From Exiguobacterium qingdaonense (GTDB taxonomy: Bacteria; Bacillota; Bacilli; Exiguobacteriales; Exiguobacteriaceae): a stretch of 64,000 nt of DNA. Numbering within the stretch: the first letter of the stretch is position 1; each line of letters opens with the position of its first letter. Under the pieces are notes generated by a model. That model worked only from the letters and a program-made list of their open reading frames with translations, was not told the DNA's origin and did not search any database. Made by a program: the position numbers and the translations under genes. The stretch lies in NCBI RefSeq assembly GCF_018617855.1, contig NZ_JACSKY010000001.1, positions 613,543 to 677,542 on the forward strand. Reading direction: 5' to 3'. Of this stretch, positions 15,711-23,770 are shown one piece after another.

Positions 15711-17249
15711 TTATAAGACGAAAATCGCTGCAGATACACCGACGACACCGACGAGCGCCATCGCATATACCGGCACACGTGGCATTTCGCCATTGTTGTC
15801 GAGTGCTTTCCCGAACATATAGAAGACGATCGGGTGCACGAGGAACGGCATCGAGAAGATGAGCGGAATGAGAAGCGACGCTTCCGTTCCGAACATACCG
15901 CCTTGAACCGCTGCGAACAAGCCGAAGTGCGAGATCGCTGACGACTGTGCCATCGTCGTGTAGTCAAACGCAATCGTGCTGAACGTCAAGATGACGAGAC
16001 CCCCGAAGACGGCCATCATCTGCCATCCGAACGAGAACTGCATGAGTGCTTTCACTTCTTTGAAGTCTTCCCCGTTCGCCGCACGCAAGTTTTTCAATGC
16101 GAGCGCCGTGAGGCCGAGACCGACCAGGACGATGAGTGCTGTCGGTAAAATCCAAAGCGCGCCGTTGTCCGCACTGACCGCGAGGATCGAGAAGACGAAG
16201 ATATGTCCGAAGAACGGGATGTTGATCATGATCGGGGCACGCTTCGCCGCCGCTTGACCGAAGTCTCCAGCCGTACACGCACCTGTGAGACCACTGTGTG
16301 AAAGTGAGCCTGCCATACCTGGGGCGAGATTACGGATGTGACCGGTACGAGCGAACCACATGATGAGTGCGATTCCACCGAACATCCAGAACAACTGTCC
16401 GAAGAAACCGTACACGAGAATCGAGTTCATCCCTTCGATCGCGAACGCGTCACTGATTCGTGAACCACCGACCATGAAGTTGGCAGCCAAGACGACCGGG
16501 ATCCCTGCGAAAAGGAGCGCACGGACAGTCGGTCCATACGTCCAGTTGTGGAAGATGGCACCGAGTGCCGAAGAGATCAGCATCGCAAAGAAGATTTGTG
16601 GGAGCGCGATGATCGGTTGAACCGTTGTCGCGATCAAGAACGAGACGAACAAGATGACAAGCAAGAGGACTGTCTCGATGACACCTTTTTGCATATATAC
16701 TTTCTTATCCTGAATCTGTGCTTTATGGTCGATGAGTAAGAACGACGCGGCAAGACCAAGGAGCGCGAGGATTGGGTAGTAAAGCGCAATCCCTTCAGCC
16801 GTACCCGGCTCGATTGCCATACGGAAGAACCCTTCCAAACCGACGAGCAAGAAGAACGAACGAAGGATGAAGATGAACTGCGTACGCCCTGTCCCGAGGA
16901 ACATCTCCTCTTTTGCAGGGACGACGATGTCCTCCATGTCGAGCTCTTGTTTGCTTAAGATTTTACGAAGTTCCTGTCCACCGACGAAGAACGAGACGAC
17001 TAGCGCGATGATCGTCGTCCGTGACAAGAAGTCGACGAGTGGGAACTCAGGAAGGCCTGGCGTGGCGATACCGAGCTCGACCATCCCGAATCCGAGTCCA
17101 AGACCGAAGATGACGATGACGAGAATTGGCGAGAATCGCGTTCCGGCCACGACCATGCGAGATAAAATGACCATCGGGATGATGAAGGCCATAAGCAACC
17201 AGAATTGGTTGATCAGTTGCATTTGAGATAATTGCTGTACAAGTTCCAT
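15711..17249 (-). CDS. Large polytopic membrane protein, function unknown
   Basis: A 512-residue protein with about 12-13 hydrophobic segments and short loops. Conserved-looking features include FFVGGQELRK (near residue 90) and a glycine-rich re-entrant-like stretch GSLSHSGLTGACTAGDFGQAAAKRAP (near 310-335) reminiscent of substrate-binding loops in secondary carriers such as GltS, but I cannot assign a family. Monocistronic, with its own terminator. Probably an ion or organic-acid transporter; this is inference. Confidence 0.75.
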   Translation of the reverse strand: MELVQQLSQMQLINQFWLLMAFIIPMVILSRMVVAGTRFSPILVIVIFGLGLGFGMVELGIATPGLPEFPLVDFLSRTTIIALVVSFFVGGQELRKILSKQELDMEDIVVPAKEEMFLGTGRTQFIFILRSFFLLVGLEGFFRMAIEPGTAEGIALYYPILALLGLAASFLLIDHKAQIQDKKVYMQKGVIETVLLLVILFVSFLIATTVQPIIALPQIFFAMLISSALGAIFHNWTYGPTVRALLFAGIPVVLAANFMVGGSRISDAFAIEGMNSILVYGFFGQLFWMFGGIALIMWFARTGHIRNLAPGMAGSLSHSGLTGACTAGDFGQAAAKRAPIMINIPFFGHIFVFSILAVSADNGALWILPTALIVLVGLGLTALALKNLRAANGEDFKEVKALMQFSFGWQMMAVFGGLVILTFSTIAFDYTTMAQSSAISHFGLFAAVQGGMFGTEASLLIPLIFSMPFLVHPIVFYMFGKALDNNGEMPRVPVYAMALVGVVGVSAAIFVL

Positions 17250-17342
17250 TGACTAACCCCTTACATAATTTTTAGCATACAGTAATGAAGTGTACAGGAA
17301 TGAACATTGTGTGACAATAGGGTGTGATGTTTTGTAAACATT

Positions 17343-17376
17343 GAAAGCGGAACCAAGTGAATTTGGTCCCGCTTTC
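17343..17376. repeat. Inverted repeat between the membrane protein and the island
   Basis: GAAAGCGGAACCAA pairs with TTTGGTCCCGCTTTC, a long stem with one bulged base and a short loop. On the minus strand it follows the winged-helix gene and could act as its terminator, though no T run follows. Confidence 0.6.
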
Positions 17377-17377
17377 G

Positions 17378-17635
17378 TTAAGTATTGGATTGTCTGAGGC
17401 CCCAAATGCCTTTATTTCCCGTGGAATAGAACAAATCCTCTTTCCCGGTAAAGCTCGCCGAATCACTGGAGTGCGCCCGAATCTGTTTATTGACGTGCCC
17501 TTTCCAGTCTTTATAGCGATCGAGCTCGAGTTGATAGTATGATTTTTCGACATACGCATAAATGTCTTGTAAAGATGCCGTCCCACCGTGGTGTCGGAGA
17601 GCGAATTGGATTTTACGTAGTAATAGGCGTTTCAT
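17378..17635 (-). CDS. Small winged-helix-like protein of the helicase module
   Basis: An 85-residue protein. The pattern of two helices with GGTASLQDIYAYVE, then a W-x-x-x-V-N-K-Q-I-R-A-H-S-S-D segment and GKEDLFYSTGNKGIWGLR, resembles the winged-helix domains attached to HNH or Mrr-type restriction enzymes, here as a stand-alone protein. GGTGGGG precedes the ATG. It is the last gene of the MazG-helicase module, 14 bases after the 152-residue ORF. A DNA-binding or specificity role is inferred. Confidence 0.6.
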   Translation of the reverse strand: MKRLLLRKIQFALRHHGGTASLQDIYAYVEKSYYQLELDRYKDWKGHVNKQIRAHSSDSASFTGKEDLFYSTGNKGIWGLRQSNT

Positions 17636-17649
17636 ATTACCCCACCTTT

Positions 17650-18108
17650 CTACTTCTGTTTCATTTTAAAGTAGTCTTCTAACTTGTTTTCAACTGCTAA
17701 TTGAATAGCAACATGTGCTTCTTTAGTTGGAATACAGTACTCTTCTCTGACAATAAGTTTCCCATTCGCATTCTTAAATGGTGATTTACCTGTTCTTGGT
17801 GATTCTGTCGTCAATTTTGCGAACGGTAATGAGGATAAGTGGTTTTCAACTTCCGCTTTTGAAAATGGCTTGTGAAAAACTTTGCTTATCCCATCTAAAG
17901 AATGCGTTTCACACTGGTCTCTCACCATATCATAATATTCGTTTGCTATACTATCTGCGGATATAGGCTGAAACCACTCCTCATGTCCTCTTTTAAGCAT
18001 AATCTTGATGACGTTCATTTTATATGGACCTTGCCGTTCAGAGCTATCAATGAAGTCGCAAAACAGTTTAACTGTAGTGTCAGTCTCTGCTATCCCCGAC
18101 ATTGCCAT
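17650..18108 (-). CDS. Stand-alone paralogue of the helicase C-terminal domain
   Basis: A 152-residue protein clearly homologous to the last ~145 residues of the adjacent helicase: YKMNVIKIMLKRGHEEWFQPISAD here against YKMVVMSIMLERGEENWYKPLRAAD there, followed by matching F-x-K/Q-PF and LPF/MPF-x-K motifs. The frame is open to 18162, but AGAGGGA precedes the ATG at 18108, seven bases after the helicase stop. This is a duplicated, uncoupled C-terminal domain. It may form a subunit with the helicase; its function is unknown. Confidence 0.75.
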   Translation of the reverse strand: MAMSGIAETDTTVKLFCDFIDSSERQGPYKMNVIKIMLKRGHEEWFQPISADSIANEYYDMVRDQCETHSLDGISKVFHKPFSKAEVENHLSSLPFAKLTTESPRTGKSPFKNANGKLIVREEYCIPTKEAHVAIQLAVENKLEDYFKMKQK

Positions 18109-18115
18109 GTTTCTC

Positions 18116-20470
18116 TCATCCCTCTGCTTTCTTACTGAAGTAGTAATGCAATCGAACATCAACGATTTGCTTTACCCACTCATACACAATCGGACTTTGA
18201 AGCGTTTCTTGAAGTTCGATGTGGAGCGTTTCATTCTCGACATAGAACGGTCCTTTTGCAATCTTGTCAAACGGCATACGAAGTAATAGTTTCTCTATTT
18301 TTTGCTGATTGAATGGTTGTTGGAAATCTTTCGTTTTTCCATCAATCTGCTGACGATATGGTTTCTCTACAATGTAGTCGTAAAAAGGATAAGCCGCATC
18401 AGCTGCTCTAAGTGGCTTGTACCAATTCTCTTCCCCTCGTTCTAACATGATAGACATGACGACCATTTTATAGCTTTTGGTCATGCTCGTGTATTCCACC
18501 TCGACGAGAAGCGACTTCACATCATTGTATATTATCGTTTCTTCCTCAATTAGTTCTCCGAGTTTATGCAAGAATCCGAAGAACCCACCAAGCTTTCTCC
18601 ATTCGGAACGATACGCATCTATAGAGTACTCCCCTCGTTGTATTAACTCCATGTAGCTCGGACGTCTACCCAATTCTTCTTTCACCATGAAATAATTTTG
18701 TTCAAGTAATTGCTGACGTGTTGAGGAACGTGTCACCATTTTCTTCAGTAGGTCAACAGTTTGTAAATCAAACTCAATTGTACATGACGAAGGTAGATCA
18801 ATCGTAGTTGGTAAGGAATTCACTGTATCTTGTCGGCTAGTCGTCAACAAAGCCAGTTTCTTATCAATATTTTTATAGTTCCCAATCAAATCGATAATCG
18901 TACAGTGTGTCTTCCCTTTTGATAGACGTAACCCTCGTCCGATTTGTTGAGTGAATACTGTCAATGATTCAGTCGGACGACAGAACAATAGCGTATCGAT
19001 TTCAGGGATATCAACACCTTCATTAAATAGATTCACCGCAAAAATGATGTCTAATTGTCCATGCTTTAACTGAGCAATCACTTCGGTGCGATCATACTCG
19101 GCCTGACTATGAAGTGCTACCGCCTGCACTCCTTGTCTCCTGAAATAATCCGCCAAATATTCAGCTTGTATAACGGATGAACAAAAACCGAGTGCCCTCG
19201 ATTGATGATGCTCTGCCCAAGCCTTATAAATCTTCTCGGCAACACTTTCTTTTAACTGCTCTGCTAATAATTCTTCTTGATCATAACGACGTCCATTGAT
19301 TAGACGAATTTGAGAGTAGTCGATTTCATCGTAGATTCCAACGTAATGAAACGGAGTCAAATACGATTCTTCAATCGCTTCCGTAAAGTGCATCTGGAAA
19401 GCGACGTTATCATCACAAAGTGCATATACGTCTCCCCCGTCTAAGCGGTCAGGCGTAGCAGTCAAACCGAGTAAGAACTTCGGTTGAAAATAATCTAGCA
19501 CACGACGATAGGACGGGGCCGCTGAATGATGAAACTCATCCACGATAATCAAATCAAATTGCTCCGGGTTATATTGCTCCATTCTTTGTTTCGAAGCTAA
19601 CGTTTGAATCGAGGCGAACACGACGTCAGCAGTATCTTGATTTCTTGATTCACCACCGAGTAGTAACCCGGTCTTCCAGTCAGGCGCCACATTAAGGAAT
19701 GACTTTTCTGCTTGTAACAAAAGTTCTTTTTGATGCGCGACGAAAAGGACGCGCTTAAATTGACGAGCAAAAAATGCACTTAAATACGTCTTCCCTAATC
19801 CGGTCGCCAAAACGAGCATCGCCTTTTTACGGCCTTCCCCCATTGTTTCCCGGAGCGCAGTCAAAGCTGCATCCTGGACAGACGTCGGCGTAATCGAATC
19901 ATCTTCTATGTAAACGGGAGAATGTTCAGCGACCTCCAACTCTTTCATTCGATCCTTTCGCGCCTCATACTCTTCACGATAAGGCTGTAACGAGACTGGA
20001 TTCATCATTTGCGCATATTCACTATAAAATAATTCATGGAACGCAGCGACTGACTCTTCAAACACTTCCTCTGACACACTCGAAGGAATCTCAACATTCC
20101 ATTCCACTCCATGATTTAGCGCGCTATGTGATAAGTTCGATGACCCGACAAAAAATGTACCGCTTTCTATTGTACGGAACAAATATGCCTTTGGATGGAA
20201 CGATCTCCCTTTTGAACGGTATAGCCGGAGCTCGATGTTCGGGATTTTCAGAAGCATATCTAGCGCATCAGGGTTGGTGAGATACAGATAGTCCCCCACC
20301 AAGATTCTGATTTGCGCACCACGTTCACTCGCTTTTCTTAGCGAAGCGGATAATTCTATCACTCCCGACACTTGAGCAAACGCGACGACCATATAAATTT
20401 CAGTCGCCGCGTCTATATGTTCTTGTAAAGGGATGCCAAGATTGCTCGTATGGAGTCGTAAATCACTCAT
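18116..20470 (-). CDS. PLD-nuclease / superfamily 2 helicase fusion
   Basis: A 784-residue multidomain protein. Residues 1-150 are a phospholipase D-like domain with H92-x-K94 and a GSSN motif at 109-112. Residues 200-390 are a DEAD/DEAH ATPase (ATGLGKT near 222-228, DEFH at 311-314, LTATPDR). Residues 410-560 are helicase_C (FNEGVDIPEID, QQIGRGLRLSKGK). After a linker comes a C-terminal domain (about 640-784) duplicated in the next gene. This is the COG3886-COG1061 architecture found in restriction and defence loci. Its start overlaps the MazG-like gene by 8 bases. Likely DNA translocation with single-strand cleavage, by family. Confidence 0.88.
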   Translation of the reverse strand: MSDLRLHTSNLGIPLQEHIDAATEIYMVVAFAQVSGVIELSASLRKASERGAQIRILVGDYLYLTNPDALDMLLKIPNIELRLYRSKGRSFHPKAYLFRTIESGTFFVGSSNLSHSALNHGVEWNVEIPSSVSEEVFEESVAAFHELFYSEYAQMMNPVSLQPYREEYEARKDRMKELEVAEHSPVYIEDDSITPTSVQDAALTALRETMGEGRKKAMLVLATGLGKTYLSAFFARQFKRVLFVAHQKELLLQAEKSFLNVAPDWKTGLLLGGESRNQDTADVVFASIQTLASKQRMEQYNPEQFDLIIVDEFHHSAAPSYRRVLDYFQPKFLLGLTATPDRLDGGDVYALCDDNVAFQMHFTEAIEESYLTPFHYVGIYDEIDYSQIRLINGRRYDQEELLAEQLKESVAEKIYKAWAEHHQSRALGFCSSVIQAEYLADYFRRQGVQAVALHSQAEYDRTEVIAQLKHGQLDIIFAVNLFNEGVDIPEIDTLLFCRPTESLTVFTQQIGRGLRLSKGKTHCTIIDLIGNYKNIDKKLALLTTSRQDTVNSLPTTIDLPSSCTIEFDLQTVDLLKKMVTRSSTRQQLLEQNYFMVKEELGRRPSYMELIQRGEYSIDAYRSEWRKLGGFFGFLHKLGELIEEETIIYNDVKSLLVEVEYTSMTKSYKMVVMSIMLERGEENWYKPLRAADAAYPFYDYIVEKPYRQQIDGKTKDFQQPFNQQKIEKLLLRMPFDKIAKGPFYVENETLHIELQETLQSPIVYEWVKQIVDVRLHYYFSKKAEG

Positions 20471-20792
20471 GCTCGAGGACCTCTTCTAAAAATAGACCTT
20501 TTTCAAAACCGCCACGTATTTTGCGTTTCTCTTCACGTATGCGGTTCAATTCATCGAAGTCTGCCCCATGCATATTTCCGAGTGTATAGACCAACTCCAA
20601 AATGTCAGCTAACTCTTCAAGAGACTCTTCATCAATGTTCGTTTCTTCATACTCTTTGATTTCTTCGTAGAGTTTCAATCGTGATTGCTCGAAGTGTTCG
20701 GCTTGAGTAAGTTGCTTCACAATCGGGATTTTTCCTGATTCGTGAATGATTTCAGGGATCTGGTCACGGATTAACTTATTAAGTCTAGTCAT
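20463..20792 (-). CDS. MazG-like / phosphoribosyl-ATP pyrophosphohydrolase-family protein
   Basis: A 109-residue all-alpha NTP pyrophosphatase: KLIRDQIPEII at the start, then the acidic metal site E-E-I-K-E-Y-E-E and EESLEELADILELVYTL (an E-x-x-D arrangement around residues 60-70). The open frame reaches 20822, but AAAGGAG precedes the ATG at 20792 (MTRLNKLIRDQ). Its stop overlaps the helicase start, so the two are translationally coupled. MazG-type enzymes hydrolyse (d)NTPs or ppGpp; in this context nucleotide depletion or sanitation during phage attack is possible but unproven. Confidence 0.85.
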   Translation of the reverse strand: MTRLNKLIRDQIPEIIHESGKIPIVKQLTQAEHFEQSRLKLYEEIKEYEETNIDEESLEELADILELVYTLGNMHGADFDELNRIREEKRKIRGGFEKGLFLEEVLEHE

Positions 20793-20919
20793 GTTAAATA
20801 CTCCTTTCCCCTCTAATTGCATAACTTAAGTAAAATCAACTTAAATAAATTCCTTAAATAATGAATTTATAATATCAAGTTGCTTTAACCTATTTATGAT
20901 GAATAATAAATTTAATCAA

Positions 20920-21605
20920 GAAAATATAAACGTGAACACAGAAACCCATGACGGTTTCTTCGTGTAGAATGAAGTCACAACAACACACATTTAGACGAAA
21001 TCCCAGATACGAGTCGGAACGTGCATAAAAACTCTATTTGAAGATGAAGACTAACTGTGACGCCAAGACGAAGCTTGGCGACGTGATACGCCGAGCAATC
21101 ACCGAGAAGCTTTGTACGACCTGGTCCCTGAAACAGATAGTCAGTCGCCACGCCAATGACAGAATTGCCATCTCGACAATCTAATTTATGCGAGACAAAT
21201 CGACACGATCGTGACCGAACTCTGACAAAAGGGAACACATCTAATAAAACCTGTCGAGACGATCATTGAGCGAAGATTTGGTTCTATCTTGAACTGCCGA
21301 TCACTTACCGTACTTTGGCTCAATTGAGGGGCAATCTATTCGGTGCATAATGCCTTTCTGGACTACCACGGCGGACCGAGGTAAGGAGTTCAGCCATCAC
21401 TATTGCATTCAGCTGCCTATGTATTTCGCCGACTCGTACTCATAGTAACAATGGGGGAGCCACTAGGATTACAACAAGCTCCACTGCGAGTTTTTTCCGA
21501 AGAAAACATACTTCTCGAAGATGGGGCATGGCGAGCTCACGGATACGCTCGCCAAAATCATCAGACGGTCGAAGAAGTGTTGCGCTTCAATTTTTTATTT
21601 GATTT
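20920..21605 (+). mobile_element. Decayed IS30-family element (copy A)
   Basis: No intact ORF, but plus-strand frames give transposase pieces: TADRGKEFSHHYCIQLP at about 21370 and MYFADSYS before a stop, then EFFPKKTYFS after a frameshift, which together match the IS30 DDE core and C-terminal region. The DDE glutamate region is lost. The left portion (20930-21000) shares sequence with the relic at 62950-63010 (CCCATGACGG..., GAATGAAGTC), and the right end (TGTTGCGCTTCAATTTTTTA) resembles the IS ends near 58870 and 62820. The outer left end near 20862 is uncertain. It separates the two defence modules. Confidence 0.8.
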
Positions 21606-23267
21606 GCTATTCAAATCCTCTCTTAAATCTTGTGCAATAATAATTTTTGGATTATAATTTAAAGACTTGATTTTAGTTAACCACTCAATAATTTCAATTT
21701 TAAAGTATATAGATTTATTTTTTGATATATCTATCGTTCCATCGTGCCGAATAATATTTTGTAATTTTGTAACAAATAACATTGAAATATTACTAACATT
21801 GGAAATATCATACTCTGACAGCACTTCCCTATCCATGTTATAAATGTCAGTGCTGTGCAGTGACTGTTTAATACAATAACGCATTTCTGCTGTATCTCCA
21901 ATTTTCACATGTATTAAATCTTTTTCGTCTCTATTGTATAAATCTGCAAATTCAACACTCTTGAAACTTGAGTGGTCATTCTTTCTATCCAGTAACTCAT
22001 AACCAAATTCATTTACTAAATATATATTATATGGATATTCAGCATATTTTACTTGATCATAAGTTTTCGGACTTGTTTTTTGAATTTTTCTTCCTTTTTT
22101 TAATACCGATTCATCTAAATTAAATTTCTCATCGCAAATAATATAATCATTGACTTTTAAGATTTCTCTGTTGATAAAATCCATATATGATTTGTTATAG
22201 CTTGCCCACTTCCCTTTATAAAGACAAAAGTTTTTTCCGCGAAAGTCGATACTATAATCAATTAATTTCATTAGAAAAACTTTCGTTGTTTTTTCTCTGT
22301 TTAACCTTATAGATACTTTCGAAATATCTTCACACTCCAGTGCCTTTAAAGCAGCTGCTACGGAATCGATTGTAAAAGTCTCCAACTCACAACTTTTCTT
22401 ATATACTATTTCGATGATATCATCACTTGCCGGGTTAATAAAAACCTCACCATTATCCTCCATAAAATATGATAATGAAACATTCGTTTCTTTATTCAAT
22501 ATTGAATTTAATAAATATCGATTTAAATCTGAAATCAGCGGTAAACTATCTTCATTTTCTTTAATAAGAAGCATTCGTGATAATCCACCTACCGCGCTTT
22601 CATTACGTAGTAAATAATCTAATTCATGAATAATATCTAATATTTCAGTTGGTTCATATGAATTAACACTCAGTCTTACTGATGTTCCAAATTTCATATT
22701 ATCGGAATACTTAAACAGTAAAAATTTAGAGTACTTATCCTTAAGTTTAATTTTACTTACTACTAACTCATGACTTTCCCCAACTTCTGAAGAAACGAAT
22801 GCATCTGCGTGATATTGAGTAAGCGCTCTACTTTTCGATTGATTCAAAAATCTAGCTGACTTCACTTCTACTGAATTATCATCATAAACTCTCTCGGCGA
22901 TATCAAAACCGAAATCTAAATCAGCTGTAGTATTGACATAGCTATGGCCCCGGCCAAGCGATATAACATATAAATTTCCCTTTAACTCCGTAACAATAAT
23001 TCCAAAAGCTGACTCCACTATTTTTCTTTGTATTGAACTATCTCCAAAATATTTCCCCCAATAATTTGACCACTTAATTTCTGCTGCTTCTTCTCTGTCT
23101 AACTTAAAGAAGAAATCAACATGGATTTTTTCAGATATTATTTTATCTCCAATCATTATTTTACTTTCGTGAACTTGTGATTCTCCTATCCTTGTCATTC
23201 CTTTTTCTTTCATTTCTCTAATTAAACTTTCTTTAGTAAGTATTTGTTTATATATACTAAACTCCAT
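21561..23267 (-). CDS. DUF6119 / TIGR04141 sporadically distributed protein
   Basis: A 568-residue protein I assign to the TIGR04141 (DUF6119) family: FFFKLDREEAAEIKWSNYW near residue 53, an IVTELKGNLYVISLGRGHSYV strand-rich segment near 90-110, SARFLNQSKSRALTQ, and the C-terminal DLYNRDEKDLIHVKIGDTAEMRYCIKQSLHSTDI. Members occur sporadically in defence islands; biochemical role unknown. Strongly AT-rich. The last ~15 codons run into the end of the IS30 relic, so the native C-terminus may have been replaced. Separated from the type III operon by a terminator-like hairpin, so probably transcribed independently. Confidence 0.75.
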   Translation of the reverse strand: MEFSIYKQILTKESLIREMKEKGMTRIGESQVHESKIMIGDKIISEKIHVDFFFKLDREEAAEIKWSNYWGKYFGDSSIQRKIVESAFGIIVTELKGNLYVISLGRGHSYVNTTADLDFGFDIAERVYDDNSVEVKSARFLNQSKSRALTQYHADAFVSSEVGESHELVVSKIKLKDKYSKFLLFKYSDNMKFGTSVRLSVNSYEPTEILDIIHELDYLLRNESAVGGLSRMLLIKENEDSLPLISDLNRYLLNSILNKETNVSLSYFMEDNGEVFINPASDDIIEIVYKKSCELETFTIDSVAAALKALECEDISKVSIRLNREKTTKVFLMKLIDYSIDFRGKNFCLYKGKWASYNKSYMDFINREILKVNDYIICDEKFNLDESVLKKGRKIQKTSPKTYDQVKYAEYPYNIYLVNEFGYELLDRKNDHSSFKSVEFADLYNRDEKDLIHVKIGDTAEMRYCIKQSLHSTDIYNMDREVLSEYDISNVSNISMLFVTKLQNIIRHDGTIDISKNKSIYFKIEIIEWLTKIKSLNYNPKIIIAQDLREDLNSKSNKKLKRNTSSTV

Positions 23268-23321
23268 TAATTCAACCCCTAAATAATATTAATAGCTAAT
23301 CATATTCACGAATGATAAATA

Positions 23322-23388
23322 GCAAAAAAAGCGAAAATTTAAATATCGTAATCTTTGCTCAGAAAAAACAACGATAAGGATTTTCGCT
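23322..23388 (-). terminator. Nested hairpin with T run downstream of the type III operon
   Basis: AGCGAAAAT (23330-23338) pairs with ATTTTCGCT (23380-23388), and inside it ATCGT pairs with ACGAT. On the minus strand the outer stem is followed by TTTTTTTGC, so it can end the Res transcript about 380 bases after the stop codon. Confidence 0.65.
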
Positions 23389-23467
23389 TTGTTTCAACAA
23401 TTTATTGTATCGACTTTATTCCTCCTTTTTAAATATAGATTCCTTCTTGCAGTCATCACACGATTTA

Positions 23468-23504
23468 TGCCACATCAAGACTCAAAGTAAGTTCTGATGT
23501 GGCA
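23468..23504. repeat. Perfect 10-bp inverted repeat
   Basis: TGCCACATCA and TGATGTGGCA flank a 17-base loop. It is much more GC-rich than its surroundings and has no adjacent T run, so it is not an ordinary terminator. Role unknown. Confidence 0.7.
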
Positions 23505-23770
23505 CAACTTTAAGTAATTGTATCGAGTTGGATTCTCTGATACCATTTTTTTAATTTTTAGTACATTAATGTAATTTATGCTTAATTTCAAATTTCATAC
23601 CGAAAGTTTTGAACTAAATTCAATAAAACATCCTAAACGGAATGGTTTTTAATCACAGTTCATATTGTCTTTACTTTTTAGTCAAATCATATATATAGAA
23701 TTCTATTATCACATTATGACAATTCGAGAAAGCTATAAAAGGCATAGGTAATAAAAATGAAAAAGATATA

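Larger units (their letters stand above)
23268..23770. other. AT-rich intergenic region of the defence island
   Basis: About 500 bases without a credible gene between the type III Res gene and the DUF6119 gene. It holds two structured elements listed separately (nested hairpin 23330-23388; perfect inverted repeat 23468-23504). The promoter of the DUF6119 gene should lie here, but the many A/T runs prevent a confident call. Confidence 0.6.

Noticed and set aside
21403..21657. Plus-strand 84-codon ORF
   Set aside because: It is a fragment of the decayed IS30 transposase region in a mixed frame and overlaps the DUF6119 gene end.
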